From Chondrus crispus (taxonomy: Eukaryota > Rhodophyta > Florideophyceae > Gigartinales > Gigartinaceae), in NCBI RefSeq assembly GCF_000350225.1, contig NW_005178809.1, positions 187,306 through 251,305 of the forward strand: 64,000 bases of DNA, given 5' to 3'. Position numbers and translations under genes: made by a program. Below the pieces are notes generated by a model that saw only the letters and a program-made list of their open reading frames with translations, was not told where the DNA came from and did no database searches. How positions within the stretch are numbered: position 1 is the first letter of the stretch; every line of letters begins with the position of its first letter. Shown piece after piece: positions 9,864-21,003 of the stretch.

Positions 9864-11690
9864 ATGGCTTTTTCGCGGCATTTAACATCAGGTACAGACT
9901 ACAGCCAGTCTCGTGATAAAACTGGAACGACCATTATGCTCCTCTGCCAGCCATCCCCCCTGCCAATTTCCTCAAGTAACCGCATCATTCACATTATCAG
10001 AATGGGGCATTCCGCATCGAGTTCGCATCCAGACGGGTATCGAAGGCAACTCACATTGGCTGCCGAGCATGTTAAGGTCAGAAAGTCGTCTGTTCGCAAC
10101 GCTGCAAGAGTGTATGACGTATCACACTTCACGTTGAACCGACGTCTCAAACTAGGTACTGGCGTTGTTCCCAAAGTGGTTCGCCTGCCTGCTTTGAGAG
10201 ATGACGAGGAGCAAATGATTGCTGACGCAGTTGTTGAATTTGCCAGAAATGGAACTCCGCTCTCCCGAGAGTGTCTCACGGACGTTGTTCAGGTTTTCGT
10301 GCAACGTTTGCCAGAAGAAAGACAACAAGTCATACCGTTTGCTCAGCGGCGACCAGGCGACAAGTACCTCAGAAACTTCCTACGCCGCCATCCCGAGCTT
10401 TCTCTGAAGCGACGGGCATGCTTGGAGAAAATCCGTGGTGAGGCAATGAGTGACGAGAATTTAGCACGACATTTTGCTCGACTACATCACATCTATAAGG
10501 AGTACATTATCTCAAGCGGGGAGCAAGTTTTCAACCTCGATGAAAGCGGTTTCTCTACCCGTACCGCCTCAAGGGCTAGAGCGGAAGCTGTTATGGAAAC
10601 AGTTGGCAAGAGCAATTCCGTGGACCTCAAATGGTCTGCAAATGCAGATCACGTCCCCCTCATGCCCGTCGTATCTGCAGATGGCACAGCATGGATACCT
10701 ATTGCGATCCTATCGGGGAAGAGACAGAAGTGGTGGAAAAGAGACGATGGAACTATTGAGACACCCGGCACATTCTTGCCTCAAAATGCGGTTGTGTGCC
10801 ATCGTGATCCAGCAGGCATGAACTCGTTGATATTTCATGAATGGGTAGTGTCGTTCATTGACGATACTAGGATGCTCAGGCAGAAGTACAGAAACATTGT
10901 CATAACTATGGATGGATACGGCGCACACGTCAAAGCGCTCAAACTCCTTAGTGAGAACAACACAGTAGCTGTCGGTATTCCTGCCCATACCAGCCACAGA
11001 ACACAAGTGCTGGACTATGCTGTGTTCTCCCCTTTCAAAACGTTTTTGCGAAACGGTCTCAACAAACGCGTGTACACTGTAGGAGCAGGGGTTCTAAATG
11101 ACATTTAAACCCTGTGTGAACTCATTCACGAGGCATGCAAATCATCTGTTTCGTACTCAAATATTGTGAACGGTTTCAAGGCGGTAGGGGTGTGGTCCCA
11201 GTTCGCAGAGGAGTCGTCCCTGAGGTCATAAAAATGAGAGACATGTCAAATAGGGGCTCGAATGGGTCTCGAGAGGCTGCATTTCGCAGCTATCAAGAAC
11301 TGTTACACGCGTTCATGCAAAGCCGAATTTTATTGCGCTCTGATGGTCCTGTAATGGTCAATGGGACGATAAACACCAAGAGTGGAGCTCTACTGACTGG
11401 TCGGGATGTGCTTGATGCTCTCCGATCTCGCGAAGAATCCCGAGAGTTAGAATCAGTTAATAAAGAGGCACGAAGGATTCAAAGGGAGAAAAATGCAGCT
11501 GAGAAAGCCGCTGGAAAAGCACAAGAGCGATTCGAGGAGGGAGGGAGTCGGAGGTTGCGCGCTGGGCGTCTAGAACGAAGAGGACGCTGCGCGACAACCG
11601 AGACACCCGTAGGGCAATTGCCAGGTTACGTGCGCAGAGTACCTTACCGGCTCCTCTCCACAAATAAAGCATTTCAGATTTTTTCACAGC
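9864..11690 (+). pseudogene. Pogo-type (Tc1/mariner superfamily) DDE transposase, nearly intact
   Basis: The frame 9864-11108 encodes an N-terminal helix-turn-helix (about residues 50-95, around SVRNAARVYDVSHFTLNRRL) and a DDE_1 endonuclease domain. Acidic residues lie at about D226 (FNLDESGFS), D350 (VITMDGYGAH) and D384 (TQVLDYAVF), counted from 9864; the last two are 34 apart. HTSH before the third Asp is typical of pogo/CENP-B relatives. A start at 10002 (MGHSASS) fits better than 9864. TAA at 11106-11108 cuts the frame, but coding-like sequence continues in register (TLCELIHEACKSS) to about 11220. A second frame (11135-11560) and then a third (ending near 11690) complete a typical C-terminus. 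The element is therefore broken by one nonsense codon and at least two frameshifts. Terminal inverted repeats were not found. Confidence 0.85.
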
Positions 11691-11922
11691 AATGGTGTTT
11701 CAGTATTTGGCACATGTAGGGTGATTGGGAGGCTTTTAACGCTTACGGTTTTCTGCGAATTCGTATGCCGCTGAGAAGCCCCATCGGGTCATAGTTTATG
11801 AGCGTGATGCGACTGTTGAGCGCTTTCGTTTGACGTCGGTACGGGGATGAATGGTGAGATACCTTCGAAAATATCTTAAAAAGTGTATTTTGTGTCATAA
11901 TTGGGGGGGACTGATACAGTAG
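11691..11922. other. Short interval, nothing seen
   Basis: Contains no supported feature. The right end of the pogo-type element may lie here, but no inverted repeat could be matched. Confidence 0.3.
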
Positions 11923-13190
11923 ATGAAAAGGGCTTGCTTCGAACTCAGGTTTGATTTTAGGGTTGCTCACCAGCAAAGATACTCCACATGTCAGAATAGT
12001 TTGATGATGATGATGACGAAGACGAAGACGAGGACGTCGTCATCCCCCCGCTTCCCTTCGTCGTTGCACCCGCTGCAAGCCAACATGGTCAGCCCATGCG
12101 CGGCCGCGTACGGCGCCAACAGCTCGAGCGCATCCAGCTTTGAGAATTCGCGCGCGACATCGCAGTCGCCTTCGCGCGCAACACCGCATCCGCATTCTCC
12201 TTCGCGCGCGACACTGTCCTCGCCTTCGCGCTCTGCTCCACCCGCTCAGGCCTCCCCTGCCCAAGTCCCTCCGCTCACGCAACCATGGATGACCGTTGCA
12301 GCAGCTCAAACACGTCGTACTCCTTGCTCTTTTCCGCCGTTAATTCCTGCAAACGCGGCGAGCGCCGCGCTACCTTCCACTCGCTTCGTTGACCAGGCCT
12401 CAGCTTCCACTCGTTTCGTTCCCCTGCCCTCACCTTCCACTGCATCTTTCATATCTCCTTTCGTCGCGCCTCGCCCTCTCCAGCTGCCACGTGTCCCCGC
12501 CCGCCCGGGAGATATCGTACTCACTCTCACCGCTGCCCGTGCGGCACTTGCTGCCCCTACTTCAGTCTCGCATGCCACACTCGCTGAAATTCAGCGAGTG
12601 TGGCATGCGAGTGGGCTTGAAGCCCACTCTCTCGTCCGCACTGCCCACATGTGGGCAACCCGATCCGTCTCAACCCCCGCACCGGAGATTCTGTGGCTCC
12701 GCCCTCCGCCGTCACCGCCTACGGTCTCGCCCCGGACGCCAACCTCACTGCATTCCCTTCCTTTTCTGCTGCCCAGTCCGCCCTACGTCGAGGCGCCCAC
12801 CTCGCTGGCGCCGTTCTTCCTCCCCACGTCATAGTCCTTGGAGTTGGGCGCTAGACGTACGTCTACTTCCTCGCCTCTCACACTGATCTCTTCGTCCGCA
12901 TCCTCGCTCACCTCCGTCTCATCTACGAAGACCTCGCCATCCAAACTGCCCCCCTGCCTCCCACCGCTTCCGCTCTCGACTCTTTCGCCGCCGCCGGAGT
13001 TGTCTGCCGCCTACGCCACGAGGCGCTCCGTCTCCTCAACCGCCGCACTCCCACCGCCGTGCCGCTACCCGTCCGTCAAGCTCTGGCCCTCTCGCTTCAG
13101 GCTGACGCCCGCGAGATCACCCCTCGCCAGTCAACCCGTCATAAACTTGCTCGTGGCGCGTCTATCGGAAACGGCGCGTACACGCAGCGG
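11923..13190 (+). pseudogene. Frameshifted unknown ORF, probably element-borne
   Basis: Plus-strand coding-like sequence passes through several frames. An acidic Asp/Glu run near 12001-12040 comes first, then a repetitive Phe-Ala-Arg-type stretch (12145-12240, imperfect tandem repeats of ttcgcgcgcgaca). Next is a Pro/Ala-rich part ending in LTLTAARAALAAPTSVSHAT, then a frame from about 12640 to 13190. That last frame is cut by TAG at 12852-12854 but continues with YFLASHTDLFVRILAHLRLI. The product is unrecognised. It abuts the 3' end of the gypsy element, which runs the opposite way. It could be a gag-like gene of a separate element into which the gypsy inserted. Confidence 0.35.
12567..12611. 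repeat. Perfect 21-bp inverted repeat with 3-nt spacer
   Basis: Arms 12567-12587 and 12591-12611 (core catgccacactcgctga) are exact reverse complements around aat. It lies inside the unknown broken ORF and would form a strong hairpin. Confidence 0.95.
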
Positions 13191-14082
13191 TCGGCGGAAA
13201 CTCTCTCGGTGACCCATCACGATCGATCTTGATGGTTCGGCGGTCATTGGCGAGCACGCGGTAGGGTCCGACAGCGGGCGAGGCGAGCTTGTTCGACGTC
13301 TTGGCCCCATCGGTGGGGTTGAGTTGTACGTATTCTCCGGGACGGAACCGGGAATTAATACGTGGTATGCGCTTATCGAAGTCGCGCTTGTAGCGAGCCT
13401 GCGTCCGACGCAGGCTCCCGTAGGCCTTTTGGATAGTCGAGTCCAAGGTCTTGAGGAACTCGGCACGTTGGTTCTCCCTATCGGAAGGGGGCGCGTCGCC
13501 GTCCGCCCGTCGGAGAGAGAACTCCGGCGGTGGCCTGCTGAGCACGAGCTCAAACGGCGTGGTGCGTGTGGTGCGATGTACGTGGGAGTTGTACGCATAC
13601 GTGAGCGGCCCCACGTACACATCCCAGTCGTCCTGGTGTTTACCCACGTAGTTCCGCAGCATCGAGGCGATTGTTCAGTTATATCGCTCGACTTGCCCGT
13701 TCGTCTGGGGATGGTACGCCGAAGTGTACAAATTCGTTATCCCCAGAACGCGGCACGTGCTGTGGAAGAACTTGGCATTAAACTGAGGGCCGTTGTCCGA
13801 AAGCAACGTGCGAGTGACGCCATACTTGAACACCCACGAGTCGCAGAACGCAACTGCAACCGTGTACGCTGTTATCGTGCAGAGCGCAACGACTTGCGTC
13901 AGCTTCCTGAAGCGGTCCGTAATCACGAACAGGAATCGTTTTCCTGTCTTCGTCTTGGGGAGCGGCCCCAGGATGTCGATTGCGAGGCTCTCGAGGGGCC
14001 TCGTAGCTGGAAACAACCTCAATCGGTTGAGATTTTTCCTCAGCTTGACCTGGTTCATCGCGCAGGTTTGACAGCCCTCGCA
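13162..14082 (-). pseudogene. Gypsy integrase region
   Basis: The frame 13675-14058 and its in-register continuation 13162-13662 encode the integrase core and C-terminal domain. The zinc-binding CEGCQTC sits just upstream at about 14080, beyond a frameshift. Core acidic residues are visible at LAIDILGPLP, LLSDNGPQF and HPQTNGQVERYN. TGA at 13675-13677 follows ERYN directly, where the family normally has Arg. The C-terminal part includes a GPY/F-type motif (ASPAVGPYRVL). The gene is dead because of the nonsense codon and the upstream frameshift. Confidence 0.9.
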
Positions 14083-16810
14083 CCGTGGCTGCTACGTCTG
14101 CAGCCAGGTGGGGCCAGTAGTACTCGCGTCGAAGTGCGTAGTACATACGGTTCTGGCGCGGGTGCCCCGCAATGGCCGGGTTGTGGCACAGGCGAAAGAG
14201 CCTGGCGCGGAGCGTCCGAGGTACCACGACCTGAACGATATCAGGGTCGAAGGGGTGTCTCCGTTTGAGCTCCCCTTGGTGGTCCTCGAAGAACGCGGAG
14301 TCCCGGGACTCTGACTGTCGTGCCAAAACAGTTCGGCAGAAGTCATCCACGCGTTGCTCCTCGACTATCTCCTCTATCGTAAGAGGGGCCGGAAGGTCGT
14401 CCTGCGGTGGGGCGACCGGGGCGTCGAGCACGCCAGCCTCGGGGTCTTCTGCGCGCTGGATGTCGATGGCGTCGAACTCGTCGTTCTCCTCCCAAAACGA
14501 ATTGGGTCCTTGGAGAGCGGGGGCTTCGTCGTCGCCTCTCGGTTCGTCGCGCGTCCGTACGCGCGACCTTGTTCGTGCTTCGGCTTGGTTCCGTGTCGTT
14601 ACGAAGACATGGACGGCCTGATGATCGCAGCTCGCGGTACAAGCGTGGTCCGCGAGCTCGTTCGATAAGTCTCGAACTGTTGTGCCCCCGTCGAAAGTGG
14701 GGATATCGTCATCCACCTCGACGGTGGGTCGAGGGTCATCGGCAACCTTCGGCGACACGAGTCGTGACAGGGCATCGGGCACCTGATGCACGCGTCCGGG
14801 GCGGTACTGAATGGTGAAATCGTATTCAGCCAGACGTAGCCGCCACCGGGTGAGTCTTCCGGAACTCTCGGTGAGTGACATGAGCCATCGGAGGGCGTCA
14901 TGGTCCGTTCGTACGGTGAACTTCGTGCCTTCTACGTACGGCCGTAGTGTGCAGACGGCCCACATTACGGGGAACCACTCGCGTTCGGTAGCGCTGTAGT
15001 TGCGCTCACTATCGGACAGTGAATACGACCAATACCCCACGGGGCGCCAGTCGTTCGGCTCTTAGTGCTCTTGAAGTAAGGTGCAGCCGAGCTGGTAGGC
15101 ACTCGCGTCGGTGTCTATCATGTATGGACGGCCGTGCCGGGGCAACGCGAGGACCGGCGGAGCGATCATGCACTTCTTAAGGTTCTCGAACGCCTGAAGT
15201 TGCAGCTCCGTGGGATTGTAGAAATCAAGATCCGAATCCTTGCGCGTCATGTTGGTCAGAGAACGCGCTATCTTCGCGAACCCCTTAACGAATCAGCGGT
15301 ATACGTTGCACGCCCCGAGGAACGAGCGCATCTGCGTCAGCGTCCTCGGGAACGTGAGCGTCTTGAAGGCGTCGGCCGCCGTATCGACCACGCTCAACTT
15401 ACCTGGGGAAATGACGTGCCCCAGGTAGTGCACCTTCGGTCGGAAGAAGCTGCACTTCTTGAGCTTGAGGGAGATACCGCAACTCCGCAGTAAGCTCAGG
15501 ACGGTATCGAGATGCCTCGCGTGTTCTCCGTGCGTACGGGAGAACACGATCACGACGTTGAGGTAGACGAGGCATATTTGCCAGCAGACTCTGGAGAGTA
15601 TTATGTCGAGCGCACGTTGGAAGGTGGCCGGTGCCCCTTTGAGTCCAAACGGCATGCGCAAGTGGCGAAACGTGCCCACGTGCGTCGTAAACGTGGTCTT
15701 ATCCCGGTCTTCCGGAGCGACCGGGATCTGCCAATAACCGGAATTGCAGTCCAACGTGGTGAAGACGGCTGCATCTCCTAACGAGTCGATGCAGTCGTCC
15801 ATCCGTGGCAGCGGATACGAATCCGCTGCGGTCTTCGCGTTGAGACACCGGTAGTCCACGCAGAACCGAAGAGAGCCGTCTTTCTTCGGTACGAGCACCA
15901 CGGGGGACGCCCACTCGGTGCTCGCGGGCTCGATAACCCCTGCGTTCAACATCTTGTTGACCTCCTTCGCGACCATTTCGCGCATGGCCGGGCCCTTCCG
16001 ATAGGGCATAGAACGAATCGGTTTCGTTCCCGGTTCGAGGAGAATGCGGTGCTCCGTGGCTTGGATAGTTCCAAGCGCACCGCTCCACAGACTCGAGTGC
16101 TTACGGAGCATCTCGAGTACGTGGCCACGGAGCTTGTCATCGTCGATGTATGACAGGTCGATCTCTTTTTCCCAATCCATCCGTGGATTTTCGGGATCCT
16201 TTTGCTGGGGGAGTACAGTATCCCTCGCCGTCGATTGGCATAAAGGTGACCGTTCGTCCGGGTCGACCCCCCTGCCCCCGGCGGTGGTCTTATCGTCGGA
16301 GTTGGATCGGCCAACTCCTACCCCACCGACTTGATCCGTCAAGTCGGTCAGGTGTAGCGCGTGCGCGATCCCCTCGGCGACCTTACGTTCGGGAGTGAGA
16401 ATCGCGAGGGGGTTGCGCTTCGCGTATCCCACGACGGTGTGCTTCGGAAGCCTCCATTCTCGTCGTGAGAAATTTGCGACGATGACGTCGAAGGTCTGAT
16501 TCGGTAGGACCTCCGCGACGCCATTCGTCAGCCTCACTCCATGTCGGTGTTGGAGTGAGGGCTTGGGTTCCAGGAACACGACGCCCCTCCCCGCGGTTGT
16601 CACACGCACGCGGGCTTGTGACATCGCGGGGATGGTAACCCAGCGGGCGATTCGGATCGCCTGCGGGGCCTCCTCGCGTACGTCCGGCCGACCCGTGTGT
16701 CGCCCGTGTCGCCTGGTAGGGGGAGTCGACTCCCCCTTTCCGTCGACGATGTTCTGTCGCCATCGTCGTGGAGCTATAGCTCCATTCGTTGAGCTTCGAT
16801 GTCGATACAT
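14083..16810 (-). pseudogene. Gypsy reverse transcriptase-RNase H region
   Basis: One register runs from 16810 to about 14083, with TGA at 15293-15295 (after NVYR) and TAA at 15062-15064. RT motifs present are PVVLVPKKDGSLRFCVDYR, FTTLDCNSGYWQI and FRHLRMPFGLKGAPATFQ. The palm motif that should read YLDD is YLNV (15554-15559 encode N-V), so both catalytic aspartates of that motif are lost. RNase H has its acidic set: DTDAS, ATEREWF, RTDHDALRWL and VPDALSRL. The N-terminal part (MSQARVRVTTAGRGVVFLEP) is the linker between protease and RT. The last part encodes the start of the integrase HHCC zinc domain (LCHNPAIAGHPRQ). Confidence 0.92.
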
Positions 16811-17478
16811 CGCACGTGCGTATCGATGAAGGCCGTGCCGAGGAGGACCGGCACGGCGAGCCGGTCCGCGACTACGAACGGAATTCGGAACACCGTGTTC
16901 CTCAACCGCACGGCCAGGCGGACGACGGCCGAAAGCTTGAGGGGGTTGCTATTTGCGCCTGCCAATCGTGGCAGAGGTGCGTCGTGCACGACGTAACGCG
17001 TCCAATGGGGGGGAAGGTCGGCCTTCCTCACCAGATTATACCCCGAGCACGTATAAACGGCGATCGTGCGGGGTTTAAATGCATTTCCCTCTGTGGCTAT
17101 CGAGCCGAGGACGTTGTAGATCTTCGACGTCATAGGGCAAATGACGCCTTCGACAACCTTCGGGGCGACCTTATCGGTGAGGTCGTTCCGCCGGGGCCTT
17201 AGATTTCGGTGCTGGCCCCGCTTGCGTTTCCTTCTCCCCCTTCCTTGGGGCGTCCGCGGATCAGTGACGCCCCTCGGATTACTCGAGTCCGTACGACACG
17301 GACCTTTCTCCGGCGACGTTGGGCTCGCGGGAGTCAGGGGGTCGACCGAATCTTTTCGGTCGTCGTTGCCCCCGTCGCCTTCGTTACGCCTCACCGGGAC
17401 GTCGGCTGTCCCCGTGTCTTGTTCTCCTAACGTCGGGCCTTCGGAGGCCTCGACGTGCGCTCTCTCCTGTATCGGCAT
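16774..17478 (-). pseudogene. Gypsy protease region with altered active site
   Basis: A basic, low-complexity N-terminal part (QGRGRRKRKRGQ) is followed by a retropepsin-like domain: KIYNVLGSIATEGN, IAVYTCSGYNLVRKADLP and VPVLLGTAFIDTHV. The active-site D-T-G is replaced by Y-T-C (17047-17055). Two G-to-T changes would explain this. The next open register (from 16810) overlaps in another frame, so a frameshift lies near 16770. Confidence 0.75.
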
Positions 17479-17617
17479 TACAGGAGCTCCCGTGCTCGCC
17501 TCCGGTAGCGGGGGATGTATTATCGGACAATACCCCCGTGTCCTTGGCGAGCACGCGGGGTCGGGTCTAGTTCGTTGGGAAAAGACGGCTCACGCGACCG
17601 CGTGTACGAAACCGTCT

Positions 17618-20187
17618 TTACCCTTTTTTCGAACTACCTGTGCTATCGGAGCTATCCTCCTGGGTATCGACGGCCAGGTCTTCTTCAGGTAGCCGTCCGC
17701 GTGGGTCGGGACGATTCCCCCATTGCGGCTCAGCGGCCCTGGCGAAGTATTCGGGTACTTCCGAGCCTTGACCTGCGGCGTCCGGTCGTCGCAGGATACG
17801 GGGGACGAAGCGAGTCGGCTTGCCTTCGTGACACTCCGTGGGTAGAGGGTACGGATCCTCTACCCAGTCTTGCAGGTACATTATCCCAATTTGCACCTGT
17901 TGGGGTAACCGAGAACGGCATCGGTCCCCTCTCTCCTCTTGGCGCGGGTATCGTGTGTCCGCCTGGCGGTAGGCGGGTCGATCCCGACGATCGACTTCGT
18001 TACGACGGTACCCGCCTCCACGGGGGGCGAAGCGTGCGCCCCCACCCGATCGGTTCGGGAAACCTTGACGCGGGGGACGGCCCTCGCCCGTCGCTTGCGC
18101 GAGGAGATTACGCGCACCGGGGCGCGTCTCCATCTGGTAGCGGTAGTTCCTGTACGCCGTGAACATTCGTTGTTCCGGCAACAGGAACGGGCACGCGTAC
18201 ATGGCATGCCCGTACGAAGGCATAGCCAGCACACGTACGCGCTGCCGTCCGTTGAGGCGAAGGTCGCCGCGTGCCGCGCCTTCTCATCGGTGAGGAGGGG
18301 CACGCGAGGCGAGGCGCTTCCCTTATCTCGACTCGAGATATCGAGCTCGGCGACGCGGGGGTCCGTGCCCCTTGTCACTCTCGGAGTGGCCGCGAATGCG
18401 GTCCCGTAACTCGATGTCGTTCCGGTCGACATCGGTGAGGGGGTTCGTGCCCCCATGGGCCCTGCTCCTTGCGTAATGAGGACAGGGTCGGCCTGCCACT
18501 CATCCTCCCCGATATGGAGGGTCGAGGCGGGCGAACTTGTCGCAGCGGACTTCGTAATCCTGCCAGCCCTCCCTGTCGGTTTCGGATCCGGCAGAGGTAA
18601 ACCGCGCCGAGCGCGGTACGTTGTACCTTCCGCCGTGGCGATACGGCGGATGGTCGGAAGATCGGTCTTCTGACTGCCTGGCAGCCTTTGCACAGTTTCG
18701 GATACTGCGGCACGGGTTGCCGGTGCAAGTCCCCGCACGAAGTAGTGCGCGAAGGACTGTTCGGAGAAGACTGCCGTGTATCGGAACACGGCAGTCTCGA
18801 GTCGGTCAGCAACCGTGCTTTCCGGCTCATGCGATTGCTGTCGCACCGTAGCGACAGCGTCGTACGCTTCACCCAACACGTCGTCCGTGAGGTAGCGTTT
18901 CAAGAATTGATTCACGAGCCCCGGCCAGCTCACGTCGTCGTGGAGCTGGCCGGCGCGGAGGCCACGCATCGTATAACTCGTATACAGGCGCTCCGCGTCG
19001 CGCTCGAGGAAGTGAGCGAGGACTCGTACCGCAACACCTTCGGTCAGGTGTTGCGAGTTGAAGGTGATTCGGATATCCTTCAAGAACGGCAGCAGCTGGA
19101 TCGGGTCGGTACCGTCGAAGCTGCACATCGTGGGACGGATCCCACGACAGCGTTGGACGTACTTCGCGATCCGTCCCGCGTCACCCGAGGTAACGAGCCT
19201 CGAGGTGTTGTCCAAGCGGTACATACGATAGTCAGCAACGGCGCTGAACTCTTGGATCATCGTATGTACCGGCTCGAGCCCGGGTTCAGCGGGACCCAGC
19301 GTGCCGAAGGAGGTAACCGGTAGCGTACGGACGTCTACCGGACCTGGATGCTCGGCGTAACTCGCCGGCGGGTAGCCGCCCCAGCGGGGATCGACGGAGA
19401 ACATCGGTTCTCCGGATCCGCGGACGGCTCCTCCACGGTCCTTTTCGTCCGCGTACGATACGCGGTCCACTTGCCGCCTACTTCCGGCGATAGGCGGCAA
19501 GGCTTGGGTCTCAGACGCGAAGTTCGCGTCTATCGGAGGACGGCTTCCTTCTGCAGTCCGACTGGTAGCGGCACCAGTCGGACACCAACCTTCGGGGGCG
19601 GCGGCGCTCGGAGGTACGGTACCACCGGGCCCTCTCGAAGGGGCACCGGGTAGCCCTTCGGCCATGGTACGTTCCATGTCACGAGCACGCCGACGAGTGG
19701 CGTTGAGCTCAGCGGAGAGGTGCGCGAACGCACCTAATTGCTCTGCGGACGGAGAAGTTCGGTCCTCGGGTCGTCTCACCGAGGTCGGCCTCTCAGGGCG
19801 ACCTTGCCCGGACGGTCCGGGCGAGGCGAAACGGGAGTCTTCGACGAGCACTATTTGCGAGTGTAACTCGTCGATCAGTGCTCGGAGATTCTCTAAGGAC
19901 TGCGTCACTCTATCGAACCTCCCTTCCCGCAGGGAGCGGAGTTCAGCCATACATCGAGTGTATACATGGTCCGATACATCGATCCGAAGGGAAGTACGGA
20001 CTTCCTCGATGTATTCGGCTATGCGTTCGAACATCGCCGCCGCTCTTTCCTTGGAGGATCCGAGCGACGGTTCGCGGTCACGAGGACCTGCGTCGCCGTC
20101 GCCCGACGGGGCGGATGGGGACTGCACAGCGGCCAGACTCAGATCCGCCGCTTCGGAGCGGATCGAGGGCTCGAGCTCTTTGCTCAT
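17618..20187 (-). pseudogene. Gypsy gag region
   Basis: The frame 17881-20187 starts MSKELEPSIRSEAADLSLAA and has an N-terminal helical stretch, a long Pro/Ser/Gly-rich linker and a capsid-like domain (DGTDPIQLLPFLKDI to SFAHYFVRGL). The zinc knuckle begins CWLC in this frame but its H and C lie in the second frame (17618-18232, GHAMYACP). A frameshift near 18215 therefore splits the C-x2-C-x4-H-x4-C motif. The remaining C-terminus is Arg/Gly-rich (RSGGGARFAPRGGGYRR). Confidence 0.85.
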
Positions 20188-20930
20188 CTCGACGCGATCG
20201 GTTCGCGGAGGGAAGCGGAAGTCTTCTCGGAGATCGGACTCCAGGGTCTTCTAGGTCGGGAGACCACTGTAGCATAAACACCCCCAGCGATAGGGGTGTA
20301 TGCGCAGTTCGACCGAGACCCTTGTCGATCGGGAAGACAGGGGTGAAGCGGGACTCCAGCTAACGCCACCGGGCAGCGGGCCCGGGTAGCGTGGTAGAGC
20401 GGGAACGGGGAGGACGCCGGTACGCGCGAGCGGTTCGACGTCTCGACACCCCGGCGCGGTACTGGGTAACGATCCAGTACCGACGGGCGGAGACGGAGCC
20501 GGCTCGTGGGCGCACCGCGCGCGTCTTCAACCCGCGCTCGGTGCCGCTCTAAGATAATTAGCGAGCGTTGCCTTCGAATAAGCGGGAAGTCGGACCTTGA
20601 CGGTCGGTGGGTCACAAGTCCGTTCTTGTCCTCCTCCACCGCCGCCGGTCCCCTCCATATTTAATATACAAAACAATCTATAACACTACAGTACCGAAGT
20701 ACTGTAGTGGACTACTGTAGTACAGATCGGACCGTACTGTAATACTGTCAGCCATCGTGGCTGGCAGTACACGTGTGTGCGCGCGCTTCCATCCTGCGCG
20801 GTACACGTGTGCACGTGTAAACGCGTGCGCCCGGTACCCGAGGGGTACACGTGGCCACGCGCAGTAGTACTGTAGAGCATCGGGCTCTACAGCACTAGAT
20901 CCCGTTGTTGATCTAATCTAACTAAAAAGC
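20188..20930 (-). other. Putative 5' leader and LTR of the gypsy element
   Basis: The part up to about 20640 is GC-rich without convincing coding and is taken as leader. From 20640 to 20930 come an AT-rich patch (tttaatatac, TATA-like on the minus strand) and repeated tactgta/tacagta and cacgtgt words. Small inverted repeats include ctctacag at both sides of a short loop near 20870-20895. Because the other LTR is missing, the boundaries cannot be set. Confidence 0.35.
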
Positions 20931-21003
20931 CCCAGGGGGGGTTATACTACACTCAGAGCCCTGCCATAAACTGACAATTGAATATGTAAGAGCGACGGGT
21001 CTG

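Larger units (their letters stand above)
13131..20930 (-). mobile_element. Decayed Ty3/gypsy LTR retrotransposon, minus strand
   Basis: In minus-strand order: gag (20187 to about 17618), protease (17478-16774), reverse transcriptase and RNase H (16810 to about 14083) and integrase (about 14082-13162). RT before integrase is the Ty3/gypsy order. The coding region carries several frameshifts (near 18215, 16770 and 14083) and nonsense codons (15293, 15062, 13675). The catalytic motifs of protease and RT are also altered. The 5' side has a leader or LTR-like region to about 20930. No matching LTR was found on the 3' side, where integrase ends against unrelated plus-strand sequence. The copy appears truncated and cannot move by itself. 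Confidence 0.9.

Noticed and set aside
11923-12834. Single 303-codon plus-strand gene
   Set aside because: The N-terminal part is low complexity, and the coding-like signal changes frame near 12640 and continues past 12834, so this frame is not one gene.
20240-20275. tRNA primer-binding site of the gypsy element (tggtctcccgacc on the minus strand)
   Set aside because: Starts with TGG as expected, but cannot be matched to a specific tRNA end without the tRNA set, and the LTR boundary is unknown.
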